Of a stretch of 64,000 bases of DNA, positions 34,816-44,452 are shown one piece after another. The notes beneath the pieces were generated by a model. It did no database searches, had not been told where the DNA came from, and was given only the letters and a program-made list of their open reading frames with translations. Made by a program: the position numbers and the translations under genes. The stretch comes from Hyphomicrobiales bacterium. Lineage in GTDB: Bacteria; Pseudomonadota; Alphaproteobacteria; Rhizobiales; Rhizobiaceae. How positions within the stretch are numbered: position 1 is the stretch's first letter; every line of letters starts with the position of its first letter. Location: contig UCGV01000008.1 in the NCBI GenBank assembly GCA_900471925.1, positions 38,914 through 102,913 of the forward strand, given 5' to 3'.

Positions 34816-36609
34816 ATGGACACCAAGGTCACCACCACCGGTCATGACACCACGGCGAAGCAGGAAGGCACGCCGTCCGCATGGCAATCGGATATCATTG
34901 CCGACCTGATCAAACAGTACGGCTTTCCCTTCATCACGCTCAATCCGGGTGCGAGCTACCGCGGCCTGCATGACTCGCTCGTCAACCACAACGGCAACAA
35001 TCCGCCGATGCTGATCTGCCAGCACGAGAAGATCGCCGTGCAGATCGCCCATGGTTACGCCAAGGCAACCGGCGAGCCGCTCGCCGTCATCGTCCACAAT
35101 GTCGTCGGCCTTCTGCATTCGACGATGGGCGTCTATTATGCCTATACCGACCGTGCGCCGGTGTTCCTGATCGGTGCGACCGGTCCGATGGATGAAGGCA
35201 AGCGCCGTCCGCGCGTCGATTGGGCCCATACCGCCAATGTGCAGGGCAACCAGGTCCGCGATTACGTCAAATGGGATTACCAGCCCGGCGGCATCGACGG
35301 TGTCGTCGATAGTTTCGCCCGCGCCTATTCGATCATGATGACCGAGCCGCGGGGCCCGATCTACATGTGTTATGACGCGGCCCTGCAGGAAGCGCCGCTG
35401 GAGGCGCCGATCGCGCTGCCTTCACCGAAATCCGCCAAGGTCCCGAGCCGTATCGCGCCCGATCCGAAGGCGCTGGAAGAAGCCGCCGACCGCCTGGTTT
35501 CTGCCGAATGGCCGGTGCTGCTGCCGCAGTTCGTCGGCCGCGACAAGAATGGCTACAATGACATGGTCGGCCTTGCCGAAGCGCTCGGTGCACCCGTCGT
35601 CGATACGCAATGGCGCCTGAACTTCCCGACCGAGCATCCGCTCGACATGCGCATGAGCAAGGATATCTTCAAGCAGGCGGACCTGATCACGCTTCTCGAT
35701 TGTCGCGACTGGGAACGCCCGACGCATGTGAACGACCGTATCAACCGCACGCTGAAGCCGCTCTTCCCGAAAGGCTGCGACTGGCTGGATATCGGCTTTG
35801 CCGATATCGAAATCTCCAAATGGGCGACGGATTACCAGCGCTTCCCGGAAACGGCCCAGCGTGTGCTCGCCGATACAGCGCTCGCAATCCCCGCATTGAC
35901 TGATCTCATCAAGGATCGCGTCAAGGATAACGGCACGCTTGCCAAGCGCATCGCCGAACGCGCCAGCGCTGTCGGCAAGATGCACGACGCGCAGCGCGCC
36001 AAGTGGCGCGAAGACGCCCGCAACGACTGGGATGCCAAGCCGGTAACGCTCGCGCGTCTGGCAACCGAGGTCTGGGACAAGATCCGCAACGAGGATTGGG
36101 TGCTGACCACCAACGCCTTCGAAGACTGGGCGCTGAAGCTCTGGGATTTCGACAAGCCCTACCGCTGGCCGGGCAAGGCGCTCGGCACCGGCACGCAGAT
36201 CGGCATGGCAACGGGTATTGCGCTCGCCCACAAGGGCACCGGCCGCCTCGTCGTCGATTGCCAGACGGATGGCGACCTGATGTTCGATGTCGGCGCATTG
36301 TGGTTTGCCGCCAAGCATCGCGTGCCGTTCCTCTGCGTGATGCACAATAACCGCGCCTATTACAATGACTGGGAACACCAGATCACCGTGGCGCGCCAGC
36401 GCGGCACGCCGGAAGAGCGTGCGCATATCGGCATGGATCTCTTCGATCCGGCACCGGATTTCGCAACGCTTGCCCGCGGTCTCGGCTGGTATGCCGAGGG
36501 ACCGATCGAGGATGCAAGCGATATCGGTGCGGCGCTCGAACGGGCAATCGCCAAGGTCAAGAGCGGCATTCCGGCGCTCGTGGACGTGGTGACGCAGCAG
36601 GAAGGATAA
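34816..36609 (+). CDS. Thiamine-diphosphate-dependent enzyme, acetolactate synthase-like
   Basis: 597 residues. The N-terminal pyrimidine-binding domain has the activating Glu in CQHEKIAVQIAHGYAKATG. The C-terminal cofactor domain has the GDL...NN motif (QTDGDLMF then VMHNNRAYYNDWEHQ). Overall size and order match acetolactate synthase-type and 2-keto-acid decarboxylase-type enzymes, but the substrate cannot be fixed. It is followed after 38 bp by a 3-hydroxyisobutyrate dehydrogenase-like gene; together they could carboligate or decarboxylate a keto acid and reduce the product. Not a typical IlvB, since no regulatory subunit gene is nearby. Confidence 0.9.
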   Translation: MDTKVTTTGHDTTAKQEGTPSAWQSDIIADLIKQYGFPFITLNPGASYRGLHDSLVNHNGNNPPMLICQHEKIAVQIAHGYAKATGEPLAVIVHNVVGLLHSTMGVYYAYTDRAPVFLIGATGPMDEGKRRPRVDWAHTANVQGNQVRDYVKWDYQPGGIDGVVDSFARAYSIMMTEPRGPIYMCYDAALQEAPLEAPIALPSPKSAKVPSRIAPDPKALEEAADRLVSAEWPVLLPQFVGRDKNGYNDMVGLAEALGAPVVDTQWRLNFPTEHPLDMRMSKDIFKQADLITLLDCRDWERPTHVNDRINRTLKPLFPKGCDWLDIGFADIEISKWATDYQRFPETAQRVLADTALAIPALTDLIKDRVKDNGTLAKRIAERASAVGKMHDAQRAKWREDARNDWDAKPVTLARLATEVWDKIRNEDWVLTTNAFEDWALKLWDFDKPYRWPGKALGTGTQIGMATGIALAHKGTGRLVVDCQTDGDLMFDVGALWFAAKHRVPFLCVMHNNRAYYNDWEHQITVARQRGTPEERAHIGMDLFDPAPDFATLARGLGWYAEGPIEDASDIGAALERAIAKVKSGIPALVDVVTQQEG

Positions 36610-36647
36610 GCGCTTGGACGCGCGAGAAAGCACAGGGGGAGGCAGGG

Positions 36648-37505
36648 ATGAAGGTCGCGGTAGTCGGTACGGGGGAAATGGGGCTCGCCATGGCAGGGCA
36701 TATGCTCGATCGCGGGCATGAGGTTTCCGCCTTCGACGTCAGTGCGGAGCGCTTGGCGGCCGCGGCCGAAAAAGGCATCAGGGCGGCGGGTGCGCTTTCG
36801 GACCTGTCGGACGCGGAGGCCTATATCCTTGTCGTCGCGACCGATCAGCAGGTGATCGACGTCTGCGAAACGCTCTCTGAAAGTGCGGCACAGGGATCGA
36901 TCATCGCGGTCGCCGCGACGATCAGCCCGGAGACGATGCTGCAGCTCGGGCCGAAACTGAAGGAGAAGGGCATCGGCCTCGTCGATGCGCCTGTCGTTTA
37001 CGGTGCCTCGGGTGCGAAATCCGGCACGCTCTTGTCGCTGTGCGGTGGCAGCGAGGAGGATGTCGAGCGCATCCGTCCGGCGCTGATGTGTTATAGTCGC
37101 GATGTGGTGCGCGTCGGGCCGCTCGGCTCCGGCCAGATCGCCAAATCCTGCAACAACCTGCTGCATTGGGTTCATTGCGTCGCCAATTACGAAACGCTGC
37201 TGATTGCCAAGCGTTATGGCATCGATGCCCAGCGCATGCGCGAGATCCTGCTTCTGTGCCCCGGCACGAACGGCACGCTGGCGCGCTGGGATACGACACG
37301 CTTTACCTGGCAGGAAAAGGACATGGACGTGACGCTGGAGCTTGCCCAGAAGGCTGGCCTGATGCTGCCGCTTGCGGGACAGGTGGACCAGATCATCAAG
37401 TCGCTGAAGGCCGACGATGTGAAGGGCCTGCTCTATGGAGAAGAGGCCAGCTATCTCGGCAGGGCCATTCGGCCGATGTCGCCGGCTGAAGGCGGGGTTG
37501 CCTGA
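36648..37505 (+). CDS. 3-hydroxyisobutyrate dehydrogenase-like NAD(P)-dependent oxidoreductase
   Basis: 285 residues of the beta-hydroxyacid dehydrogenase family. Rossmann fingerprint VAVVGTGEMGLAMAGHML at the N-terminus, substrate-binding DAPVVYGASGAKSGTL, catalytic Lys in GSGQIAKSCNNLLHW. It should oxidise or reduce a 3-hydroxyacid/aldehyde acid such as tartronate semialdehyde or methylmalonate semialdehyde. Downstream of, and probably in operon with, the TPP-dependent enzyme. Confidence 0.9.
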   Translation: MKVAVVGTGEMGLAMAGHMLDRGHEVSAFDVSAERLAAAAEKGIRAAGALSDLSDAEAYILVVATDQQVIDVCETLSESAAQGSIIAVAATISPETMLQLGPKLKEKGIGLVDAPVVYGASGAKSGTLLSLCGGSEEDVERIRPALMCYSRDVVRVGPLGSGQIAKSCNNLLHWVHCVANYETLLIAKRYGIDAQRMREILLLCPGTNGTLARWDTTRFTWQEKDMDVTLELAQKAGLMLPLAGQVDQIIKSLKADDVKGLLYGEEASYLGRAIRPMSPAEGGVA

Positions 37506-37623
37506 CAATATCGCCTCGAAGCGCCGGAGGAATACCGCCGGCGCCACTCCACCAAACTTTATCGATTTGCTTCTTGGGCCTTTAAGCGCCGTCTGGCAGG
37601 TTTATTCTGACGACGGAGAGACC

Positions 37624-38358
37624 ATGACCCGCAAGAACTTCGCCCTCTATAGCAGCCTGTTCACTGCCCTTTTCGTTGCCCTCATCGCTGGTTTTCCGCT
37701 CCTCCGCGAGCTGGCCACGCAGATGACAGGATGTGCGGTCGATACCTGCGGGGCGACAGGGCTGATCCTCGCCCTGATGGGTCGCATCGCTCCTGTGCTT
37801 GTCTATGCCTTGGTGATGCTGACGATCATCGCCGGCCGATGTTCGCGTGCGGGCTTCAGCGTATTGTGGACACTTGCCTGCTTTTTGTGGTTGCTGGCAG
37901 CCTACGATTTCCTTCTTTCTCAATTCAATGTCTGGTCGATCGCTTTTTCGCCCGAGATCCTGTCTGCCGGATCGACCGTAACACTCTATTTCTTCGCCGC
38001 TTTCGTTATCTTCCTTTGTCTCTGGAGAGGAGTGGATGAGAACCGCGGCGGCGCACTCACCATACCCTGGCGTTTTGCGGGTATCAGCGCGTTTATCTCA
38101 GTGATGCTTTCCGCGGCCATCTGCATCCCCTTGGTCGCATCGTCAGCCTGGATCGTGGGCTTGCCGTCACCGACAGGGCCTGAGCTGCTTTACACGTTGA
38201 CCCAGGTCTTGAGCATCAGGTTTGGGGAGCATTGGATCTCCTATATCGACGAGCTATGGATCCTTCTTGCCGTCTTCGTGACCATGCTTACCTATCTCAT
38301 CCTCGACCAGAGGCGCGCAGACCGGCGATCGATGTCATCGGATTCAGCGCCCGTGTGA
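37624..38358 (+). CDS. Integral membrane protein of unknown function
   Basis: 244 residues from the ATG at 37624, with GGAG upstream; a longer frame to 37435 overlaps the previous gene and is unlikely. Seven or so hydrophobic segments are visible (residues 10-28, 43-70, 80-100, 118-138, 150-175, 215-235). Two Cys in TGCAVDTCGATG face the first loop. No recognised family. It stands alone before the convergent LysR gene. Confidence 0.65.
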   Translation: MTRKNFALYSSLFTALFVALIAGFPLLRELATQMTGCAVDTCGATGLILALMGRIAPVLVYALVMLTIIAGRCSRAGFSVLWTLACFLWLLAAYDFLLSQFNVWSIAFSPEILSAGSTVTLYFFAAFVIFLCLWRGVDENRGGALTIPWRFAGISAFISVMLSAAICIPLVASSAWIVGLPSPTGPELLYTLTQVLSIRFGEHWISYIDELWILLAVFVTMLTYLILDQRRADRRSMSSDSAPV

Positions 38359-38373
38359 CTGTAATCAGGGCCA

Positions 38374-39312
38374 TCAAGCAGCCAGGAACTGCTCACGATG
38401 GCGGGCGATGAACGCTTTGACCGCCGGCGCACCTTCGCCTTTGCGATAGGCGATCGCCACATCAGACGTCACCGTCACGCCCGGGAGCGGCCGATAATAT
38501 ATATCGGGCAATTCCACCCGGCTCATCGATTGCGGCACGAGCGCGATGCCGACGCCGATCCCGACAAGAGCGGCGATTTCGGTGAAGTCGTGGGCGATGG
38601 CTTTGACGGATGGTTCAAAGCCGGCTTCCCGGCAGGCCTGCAGCGTGTTGCGGTGAAAGCCGATTTCCGGTGGCTGGCGCGGGGTGATGAAGGTGTTGCC
38701 GGTGAGCCGGGCGAGCGTATCGATCGGATGCTCCGCGAATTCGTGGTCGGCGGGGATCATGGCGACCAGCGGCTCGCGCAGCACGATCTGCACGGAAACA
38801 CCCGCCGGTATCGGCGCCGGTGCGCGGATATAGCCGAAATCGAGCAGGCCATCGGCGATGCGCTGCAATTGCTGGCGCAGCTCCATTTCCTGCAGCTCGA
38901 CCTCGACATAGGGAAAATCGCGCTTGAAATCCTTGATAGAACCGACGACGGCACCGGAATAGGCGGCCGACGCCACATAGCCGATCGAGATACGCCCGCT
39001 TTCCCCCCGTCCGGCACGATTGATGGCGGTAACAGTGGCCTCCGTCTGGGCGAGCACCTTGCGCGCCTCCTGAAACAGCACTTCGCCTGTATGCGTGAGC
39101 TGCACGGCCCGGCGGCTTCGATCGAGCAGCGGTATGCCGACGATCTTTTCGAGGCTCATGATCTGCTGGCTGAGGCCCGGCTGGGCAATGCCGAGGCGGG
39201 CGGCGGCACGTTCGAAATTCCGCTCCTCGACCAGGGTCACGAAATATCTGAGATGCCGAAGTTCGAAGCCGGGATCGGTCAGCGCCAAATGATCACTCCT
39301 AGAAGAATTCAA
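38374..39312 (-). CDS. LysR-family transcriptional regulator, divergent from fhuA
   Basis: 312 residues. Helix-turn-helix in FERAAARLGIAQPGLSQQIMSLEK, followed by a standard effector-binding domain (GRISIGYVASAAYSGAV). It diverges from the siderophore receptor gene, separated by 120 bp with a 23-bp palindrome, so it may control that gene, although iron control in rhizobia normally runs through RirA and Irr. The end is convergent with the membrane protein gene. Confidence 0.9.
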   Translation of the reverse strand: MNSSRSDHLALTDPGFELRHLRYFVTLVEERNFERAAARLGIAQPGLSQQIMSLEKIVGIPLLDRSRRAVQLTHTGEVLFQEARKVLAQTEATVTAINRAGRGESGRISIGYVASAAYSGAVVGSIKDFKRDFPYVEVELQEMELRQQLQRIADGLLDFGYIRAPAPIPAGVSVQIVLREPLVAMIPADHEFAEHPIDTLARLTGNTFITPRQPPEIGFHRNTLQACREAGFEPSVKAIAHDFTEIAALVGIGVGIALVPQSMSRVELPDIYYRPLPGVTVTSDVAIAYRKGEGAPAVKAFIARHREQFLAA

Positions 39313-39331
39313 ATCTATGACATAAGGCGAG

Positions 39332-39354
39332 TTTCATAAGTCAATATTATGAAA
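39332..39354. promoter_or_regulatory. Perfect palindrome between lysR and fhuA, candidate operator
   Basis: TTTCATAA-N7-TTATGAAA: 8-bp perfect arms, with a T-N11-A core at 39337-39349. It is 20 bp upstream of the LysR start and 79 bp upstream of fhuA, in an AT-rich promoter region. Fits a LysR box for both genes. Confidence 0.6.
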
Positions 39355-39432
39355 AATACGAGCTCGGTTTATTGGACCTTCGAAAAATAACATGATTATA
39401 AAAATCCAGTTTTTCGATATAACGAGCCCCCG

Positions 39433-41580
39433 ATGACTGGTTCCCTTCGCCTCTTCAAATTCGCCTCGACCACGGCGCTGGCAAGCGCACTTCTGGCACC
39501 GCTCGTGCCCGCTGTCGCACAGGAGGCCAATCCGACGACACTTGCGCCGATCGTCATCGACGGTTCCAGGAACGAGGATCCAACGGCACCGGTGAAGGGC
39601 TTCGTGGCCAGAACCAGCGCGACGGCGACCAAGACGGGTACGCCGCTGCTTGAGACCCAGCAGTCGATTTCGGTGCTGACGGCCGACCAGCTGAAGTCGC
39701 AGGATGCGGAGACCGTCGGTCAGGCGCTCGACTATGTGCCGGGCGTGCTTGGCTCGCCCTTCGGCGCGGACCCGCGTTTCGATTCCCCGCGCATTCGCGG
39801 CTTCGACGGACGCCAGGCGCAGTTCCTGAACGGGCTGCGGATGATGCGCACGGCCGGCGCTCCCGCCGTCGATCCCTATCAGCTGGAGCGTATCGAAGTG
39901 CTGCGTGGCCCGGCCTCGGTCATGTATGGCCAAGGCAATCCCGGCGGCATGATCAACCTCATCAGCAAGCGGCCGGTCTTCGAGCGCTTCGGCGAAGTCG
40001 GTGTGCAGGCCGGCAGCTACGATACCTATGGCACCTATTTTGATTTCGGCGACATCGTGGCCGGCAATTCCGATTTCGCCTATCGCCTGACGGGACTCGC
40101 AAGAACTGCCTCGGCGCAAGTCGATGAGCTGGATAACGATCGCTACTTCATCGCCCCGGCACTGACCTGGCAGCCTGACGAAGATACCAAGCTGACGATC
40201 CTGACCAGCGTCCAGCACGACAATCCGAGCACACCGTCAGGCCTGCCGCCGCAGCTCACGCTCAATGCGACAGACACGAACCGCCTGTCGCGGGATTTCT
40301 TTATCGGCGACAAGAGCTTCGATACGTCGGACCGGACGCTCACCAATCTCGGCTACGAGCTGGAACACCGGTTCAACGACACCTGGACTTTCCGCCAGAA
40401 CCTTCGCTACCAGAATTTCGACTGGAACTATAAGGCGCTCGGCATGGCGACGTCAGGTCTTGCTGCGGATGGACGGACCATCAACCGCAATGCCACCATT
40501 CAGAACGAGTTGCTGAACACGTTCAACGTCGACAACAACCTGCTTGCGGAATTCGATACGGGCGAGATCCAGCACAAGATGCTGTTCGGTCTGGACTATC
40601 GATATTACGACAACAAAGTCAGCACACAGTTCTGGCGCGCGACCCCGCTCGATGCCTTCGATCCGTCCTACGGTTCGGTCAATCTGATCGCCCGCACGCT
40701 GAGCACCCATGTCGATTCCACGATGACGCAGGTCGGCCTCTATGTGCAGGACGAGCTTGCCTATGAGAACTGGCGCGCGACGGCAGCCCTTCGCCAGGAT
40801 TGGGCGAGCACCGAGGGTAGCTCGACGAACCGGTTGACGGGTGTATCGCGCCCACTCGACAAGGACGATCAGAAGCTGACCGGCCGCGCCGGTCTGAGCT
40901 ATGTCTTTGACCATGGCATCGCCCCCTATATCAGCTACGCCACCTCCTTCGAGCCGGTGCCGGTGCCGGCAACGGGCGGACCGCTGCAGCCGACGACCGG
41001 CGAGCAGGTCGAAGTCGGTGTCAAATATCAGCCCGAGGGCTGGAACGGCTTCTTCACGGTTGCGGCCTATGACCTGACGCAGAAGAACGTGCTGACGACC
41101 TATGCCCTTCCCTCCGGCGGCACGACCACCGGGCAGATCGGTGAGGTCAACGTCAAGGGCATCGAGCTGGAAGGCGTCACCAGCCTGACCGATGGGCTCG
41201 ACCTGCGCGCCGCCTATACCTACATGCAGGCCGAAATCGTCGGAGGTGTCGATGACGGCAAGCGCCCCGACAATGTGCCGGAACATGCGGCCAGCCTCTG
41301 GCTCGACTATACCTTCCCTGAGGATACGGCGCTTGAGGGCTTCGGTCTCGGCGGCGGCGTGCGTTATGTCGGCCAGCGCTACGGCGATACCAAGAACACG
41401 CTCGATCTTGACGCCGTGACCCTCTTCGATGCAGCAGTGCATTACAAGAAAGACAACATGACGGCCTCGCTGAACGTCAAGAACCTTGCCGACAAGGATT
41501 ATGTGGCAAGCTGCAGCTCATTCGGCTGCACCTATGGCGACGGCAGGACGGTGATGGGCAAGCTGACCTTTCAATGGTGA
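39433..41580 (+). CDS. fhuA: TonB-dependent siderophore receptor (FhuA-like, ferric hydroxamate)
   Basis: 715 residues. Signal peptide (about residues 1-30, ending PAVAQ), plug domain (QQSISVLTADQLKSQ, LDYVPGV, IRGFDGRQAQFLNGLRM, LERIEVLRGPASVMYGQGNPGG), then a 22-strand barrel ending in the C-terminal aromatic LTFQW that outer-membrane assembly needs. The gene directly precedes and overlaps fhuD, followed by fhuB. The short N-terminus has no signalling domain, so it is a plain receptor. The hydroxamate specificity is inferred from the neighbouring Fhu-type genes. Confidence 0.88.
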   Translation: MTGSLRLFKFASTTALASALLAPLVPAVAQEANPTTLAPIVIDGSRNEDPTAPVKGFVARTSATATKTGTPLLETQQSISVLTADQLKSQDAETVGQALDYVPGVLGSPFGADPRFDSPRIRGFDGRQAQFLNGLRMMRTAGAPAVDPYQLERIEVLRGPASVMYGQGNPGGMINLISKRPVFERFGEVGVQAGSYDTYGTYFDFGDIVAGNSDFAYRLTGLARTASAQVDELDNDRYFIAPALTWQPDEDTKLTILTSVQHDNPSTPSGLPPQLTLNATDTNRLSRDFFIGDKSFDTSDRTLTNLGYELEHRFNDTWTFRQNLRYQNFDWNYKALGMATSGLAADGRTINRNATIQNELLNTFNVDNNLLAEFDTGEIQHKMLFGLDYRYYDNKVSTQFWRATPLDAFDPSYGSVNLIARTLSTHVDSTMTQVGLYVQDELAYENWRATAALRQDWASTEGSSTNRLTGVSRPLDKDDQKLTGRAGLSYVFDHGIAPYISYATSFEPVPVPATGGPLQPTTGEQVEVGVKYQPEGWNGFFTVAAYDLTQKNVLTTYALPSGGTTTGQIGEVNVKGIELEGVTSLTDGLDLRAAYTYMQAEIVGGVDDGKRPDNVPEHAASLWLDYTFPEDTALEGFGLGGGVRYVGQRYGDTKNTLDLDAVTLFDAAVHYKKDNMTASLNVKNLADKDYVASCSSFGCTYGDGRTVMGKLTFQW

Positions 41581-42482
41581 GTGAATTTCGAGACGTAAAT
41601 GGATGCGGCATTAGCCGTCGGCAGGCACTCGCTCTGCTGGCGGCTTTCGCCATTCCGGGCAAAAGCTTTGCAGCGGCTCCGTTGCGCATTGCCGCGATCG
41701 ACTGGGCGATGCTGGAGACTTTGGTCGCCCTCGGCGTCATGCCGATCGCCGCGACCGAACTCGTGCAGTTCCGCAAGGATGCGGTGGAGCCCGTGCTTGA
41801 CCCCTCGGTTGCCGATCTCGGCCTGCGCGGTTCACCGAACCTCGAGCTTTTGCGCCTGTTGCGCCCGGATCTCATCCTGATCTCGCCCTTCTATATCAGG
41901 TTCGAGGCGAGCTATCGGGCGATCGCGCCCGTGCTGTCGCTGCCTTTCTATAACAGGGGCGAGCCGCCCTATCAGAAGGCTGTCGATGCCGTTTCTGCGT
42001 TGGCGAAGGAACTGGGCCTCGAAGAGCGCGGCCGTCAGGTTGTCGACGCGCAGGCGAGCTTTCTCGAGGAAACGCGTGTCAAGCTGCAAGCCTTTGCCGC
42101 GCGCCCGACCTATCTCGTCAATATTGGCGATAGCAGGCATGTGCGCGTCTTCGGCGCAGACAGCATGTTCGGCGATATCCTCTCCCGTCTCGGCCTGCCG
42201 AATGCCTGGACGGACCGATCCCGCTACACGTTCGCGGCTCCGGTGCCGATCGAAAACCTTGCCGCTCAGCCGGACGCCCGCATCGTCATCATCTCCGATA
42301 TTCCGGTCGAGTCCCGCAACAGCCTGAAGAACAGCATGATCTGGCAATCGCTGCAGCCGGTGCGCGATGGCCGCGTGCTGATGCTTGGCAACATCAATCC
42401 CTATGGCGGTATCACGGCCGCGGCGCGCTTCACGCGGCTTTTGAGGTCGGCCCTGCTGTCGTCGGGGGAAATGCCGCAATGA
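41574..42482 (+). CDS. fhuD: Ferric-hydroxamate-type periplasmic binding protein (FhuD-like)
   Basis: 302 residues. A twin-arginine-like leader (ISRRQALALLAAFAIPGKSFA) indicates export by Tat. The mature part follows the FhuD pattern: RIAAIDWAMLETLVALGVMPI, LGLRGSPNLELLRLLRPDLIL, DRSRYTFAAPVPIENLAAQPDA. It starts inside the end of fhuA (ATG at 41574, seven-base overlap) and its stop overlaps the fhuB start by 4 bp. Confidence 0.9.
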   Translation: MVSEFRDVNGCGISRRQALALLAAFAIPGKSFAAAPLRIAAIDWAMLETLVALGVMPIAATELVQFRKDAVEPVLDPSVADLGLRGSPNLELLRLLRPDLILISPFYIRFEASYRAIAPVLSLPFYNRGEPPYQKAVDAVSALAKELGLEERGRQVVDAQASFLEETRVKLQAFAARPTYLVNIGDSRHVRVFGADSMFGDILSRLGLPNAWTDRSRYTFAAPVPIENLAAQPDARIVIISDIPVESRNSLKNSMIWQSLQPVRDGRVLMLGNINPYGGITAAARFTRLLRSALLSSGEMPQ

Positions 42483-44443
42483 GACCAGCAGCACTTGCCG
42501 CGGCACTCGTCGTCCTGGTCGTTTCCACCGGTCTTTTCCTGCTGGCAGCGCTGACCCAGCTGCCGTTCGCCGACTGGCCTTCCTTGCCCTTCGATGCCCC
42601 GCAAATGACGACGCAGCAGATCATTTTCGCCTATGCCGTGCTGCCGCGCGGCGCGGTGGCGATCCTGGCCGGTGGCGCGCTCGGGCTTGCCGGCGCTCTC
42701 CTGCAGCGGCTGCTGCGCAATCCGATTGCTGATCCCTCGACGCTCGGCGTCTCCTCCGGCGCGCAGCTTGCGATCGTCGCCGCCACCCTGTTCTTTCCGG
42801 ATGTGCTCGACGGCTATCGGGCGCTGGTCGCGCTTGCCGGTGCGGCAGCCGCCACCGCCATCGTCTTCCTGCTCGGCTGGCGGCGCAGCTTCGAGCCCGT
42901 CACGATGGCGGTTTCCGGCATGCTGGTCGGCATTACCTGCAGCGCCTTGTCGGCGGCGATGACGCTCTCGCAGGGCGAGTATCTGATGTCGCTGGTCACC
43001 TGGAACGGCGGCTCGCTTAGCCAGCAGGACTGGTCGACGACTGTCACGCTGGGTCTCGAACTGTTGCTTGGCCTCGCTATCACCCTTTTGCTGCTGCGGC
43101 CGCTCACCCTGCTCGGGCTCGGCGACAGCAGCGCGCGCTCGCTCGGCGTGGCGCTCGCCGGCACGCGCATTGCGGTCGCAAGCCTTGCCGTGGCGCTGAG
43201 CGCCGGCGTTGCCGCCGCCGTCGGCCTCGTCAGCTTCATCGGCCTTGCCGCACCGGCGTTGCTGCGCCTGCTCGGCATCCGCACGACACGCGGCATCCTT
43301 CTTCTCTCGCCGATCGCCGGTGGCTTGTTGTTGTGGCTTTGCGATGACGTGGTTCAGCTCGTCGCCTCCTCCACAGGCGAGACCTTCCCGACCGGTTCGG
43401 TCACGGCGCTGATCGGCGGACCGCTGCTGATCTGGCTCCTGCCGCAGGTGCGCGCCATCGAGCCGCCGCAGCCGCCCGATACCGTCATCGTCAGTCGTGC
43501 ACCACTGTCGCGTCTCGTCCTCATCTTCTGCCTGCTGCCGCCGCTCGTCTGGGCGGCCCTCGTCGTCGCACGCCTGCCGGAGGGGTGGACACTGCTGACA
43601 GGCGATCTCTTCTGGGAACTCTTTCCCGCTCGCTGGCCGCGGCTTCTGGCATCGGCTGCCGCTGGTGGCCTGCTTGCCATGGCGGGTGCCATGCTGCAGC
43701 GTCTGACCGCCAACCCGATGGCGAGCCCCGAGGTGCTGGGTGTCAGCGGTGGCGCCGGCGTCGGTTACGCCGTCGCTTTGAGCGTCTCTGCCAATGCCGG
43801 GGCGTTCGAGCTCTTCCTCGGTGCCGGCGGCGGGGCGATCGCCGTGCTTCTCATCGTCGCGCTCTTTGCGGCCCGCCGACATCTGCCCCCGGAACGCCTG
43901 CTTCTCGCCGGTATTTCCGTCAGCGCCTTCAGTTCGGCAATCCTCAGCGCCCTTCTTGCCGTCGGCGATCAGCGCGCCTGGCAGATCCTCGCCTGGCTCG
44001 GCGGATCGGCTGCGGCCGCGACGCCGCAGACGGCGACCTTCCTCGCCATCCTCACCCTCGTCATTCTCGCTGTCGGCCTGGTCTTCACGCGCTGGCTGAC
44101 CATATTGCCGCTCGGCGCACCCACAGCGCTCGCACTCGGGCTGCCGCTCGTCGGTGCTCGCACACTAATGGTGCTGACGGCGGGCATCGCCACTGCCGGC
44201 GCCTCGCTTCTCGTCGGCCCCTTGAGCTTCGTCGGTCTGATGGCGCCGCATATCGCTCACCGCGCCGGTTTCGAAAAAGCCGGCAGCCGCTTGCTCGCAT
44301 CCGCCATCATCGGTGCCGTGCTGATGGTGATCGCCGATCTCGGCGCCCGCACCGTCACCTTCCCCTATGAGCTGCCGCTCGGCCTCTTTGCCGCCTTCGC
44401 TGGCGCACCCTATCTCGTCTGGATGCTGGGACGGCGCTCGTAG
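42479..44443 (+). CDS. fhuB: Double-length ferric-hydroxamate ABC permease (FhuB-like)
   Basis: 654 residues, two FecCD-type halves in one chain as in FhuB. Each half has about ten membrane segments; first half LGVSSGAQLAIVA and GLVSFIGLAAPALLR, second half LGVSGGAGVGYAVAL and GPLSFVGLMAPHIAH. The latter Gly-rich loops contact the ATPase. No fhuC lies up- or downstream, so ATP hydrolysis must be provided from elsewhere. It is convergent with the GGDEF/EAL gene (10-bp gap). Confidence 0.92.
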   Translation: MRPAALAAALVVLVVSTGLFLLAALTQLPFADWPSLPFDAPQMTTQQIIFAYAVLPRGAVAILAGGALGLAGALLQRLLRNPIADPSTLGVSSGAQLAIVAATLFFPDVLDGYRALVALAGAAAATAIVFLLGWRRSFEPVTMAVSGMLVGITCSALSAAMTLSQGEYLMSLVTWNGGSLSQQDWSTTVTLGLELLLGLAITLLLLRPLTLLGLGDSSARSLGVALAGTRIAVASLAVALSAGVAAAVGLVSFIGLAAPALLRLLGIRTTRGILLLSPIAGGLLLWLCDDVVQLVASSTGETFPTGSVTALIGGPLLIWLLPQVRAIEPPQPPDTVIVSRAPLSRLVLIFCLLPPLVWAALVVARLPEGWTLLTGDLFWELFPARWPRLLASAAAGGLLAMAGAMLQRLTANPMASPEVLGVSGGAGVGYAVALSVSANAGAFELFLGAGGGAIAVLLIVALFAARRHLPPERLLLAGISVSAFSSAILSALLAVGDQRAWQILAWLGGSAAAATPQTATFLAILTLVILAVGLVFTRWLTILPLGAPTALALGLPLVGARTLMVLTAGIATAGASLLVGPLSFVGLMAPHIAHRAGFEKAGSRLLASAIIGAVLMVIADLGARTVTFPYELPLGLFAAFAGAPYLVWMLGRRS

Positions 44444-44452
44444 GGGACGTCG

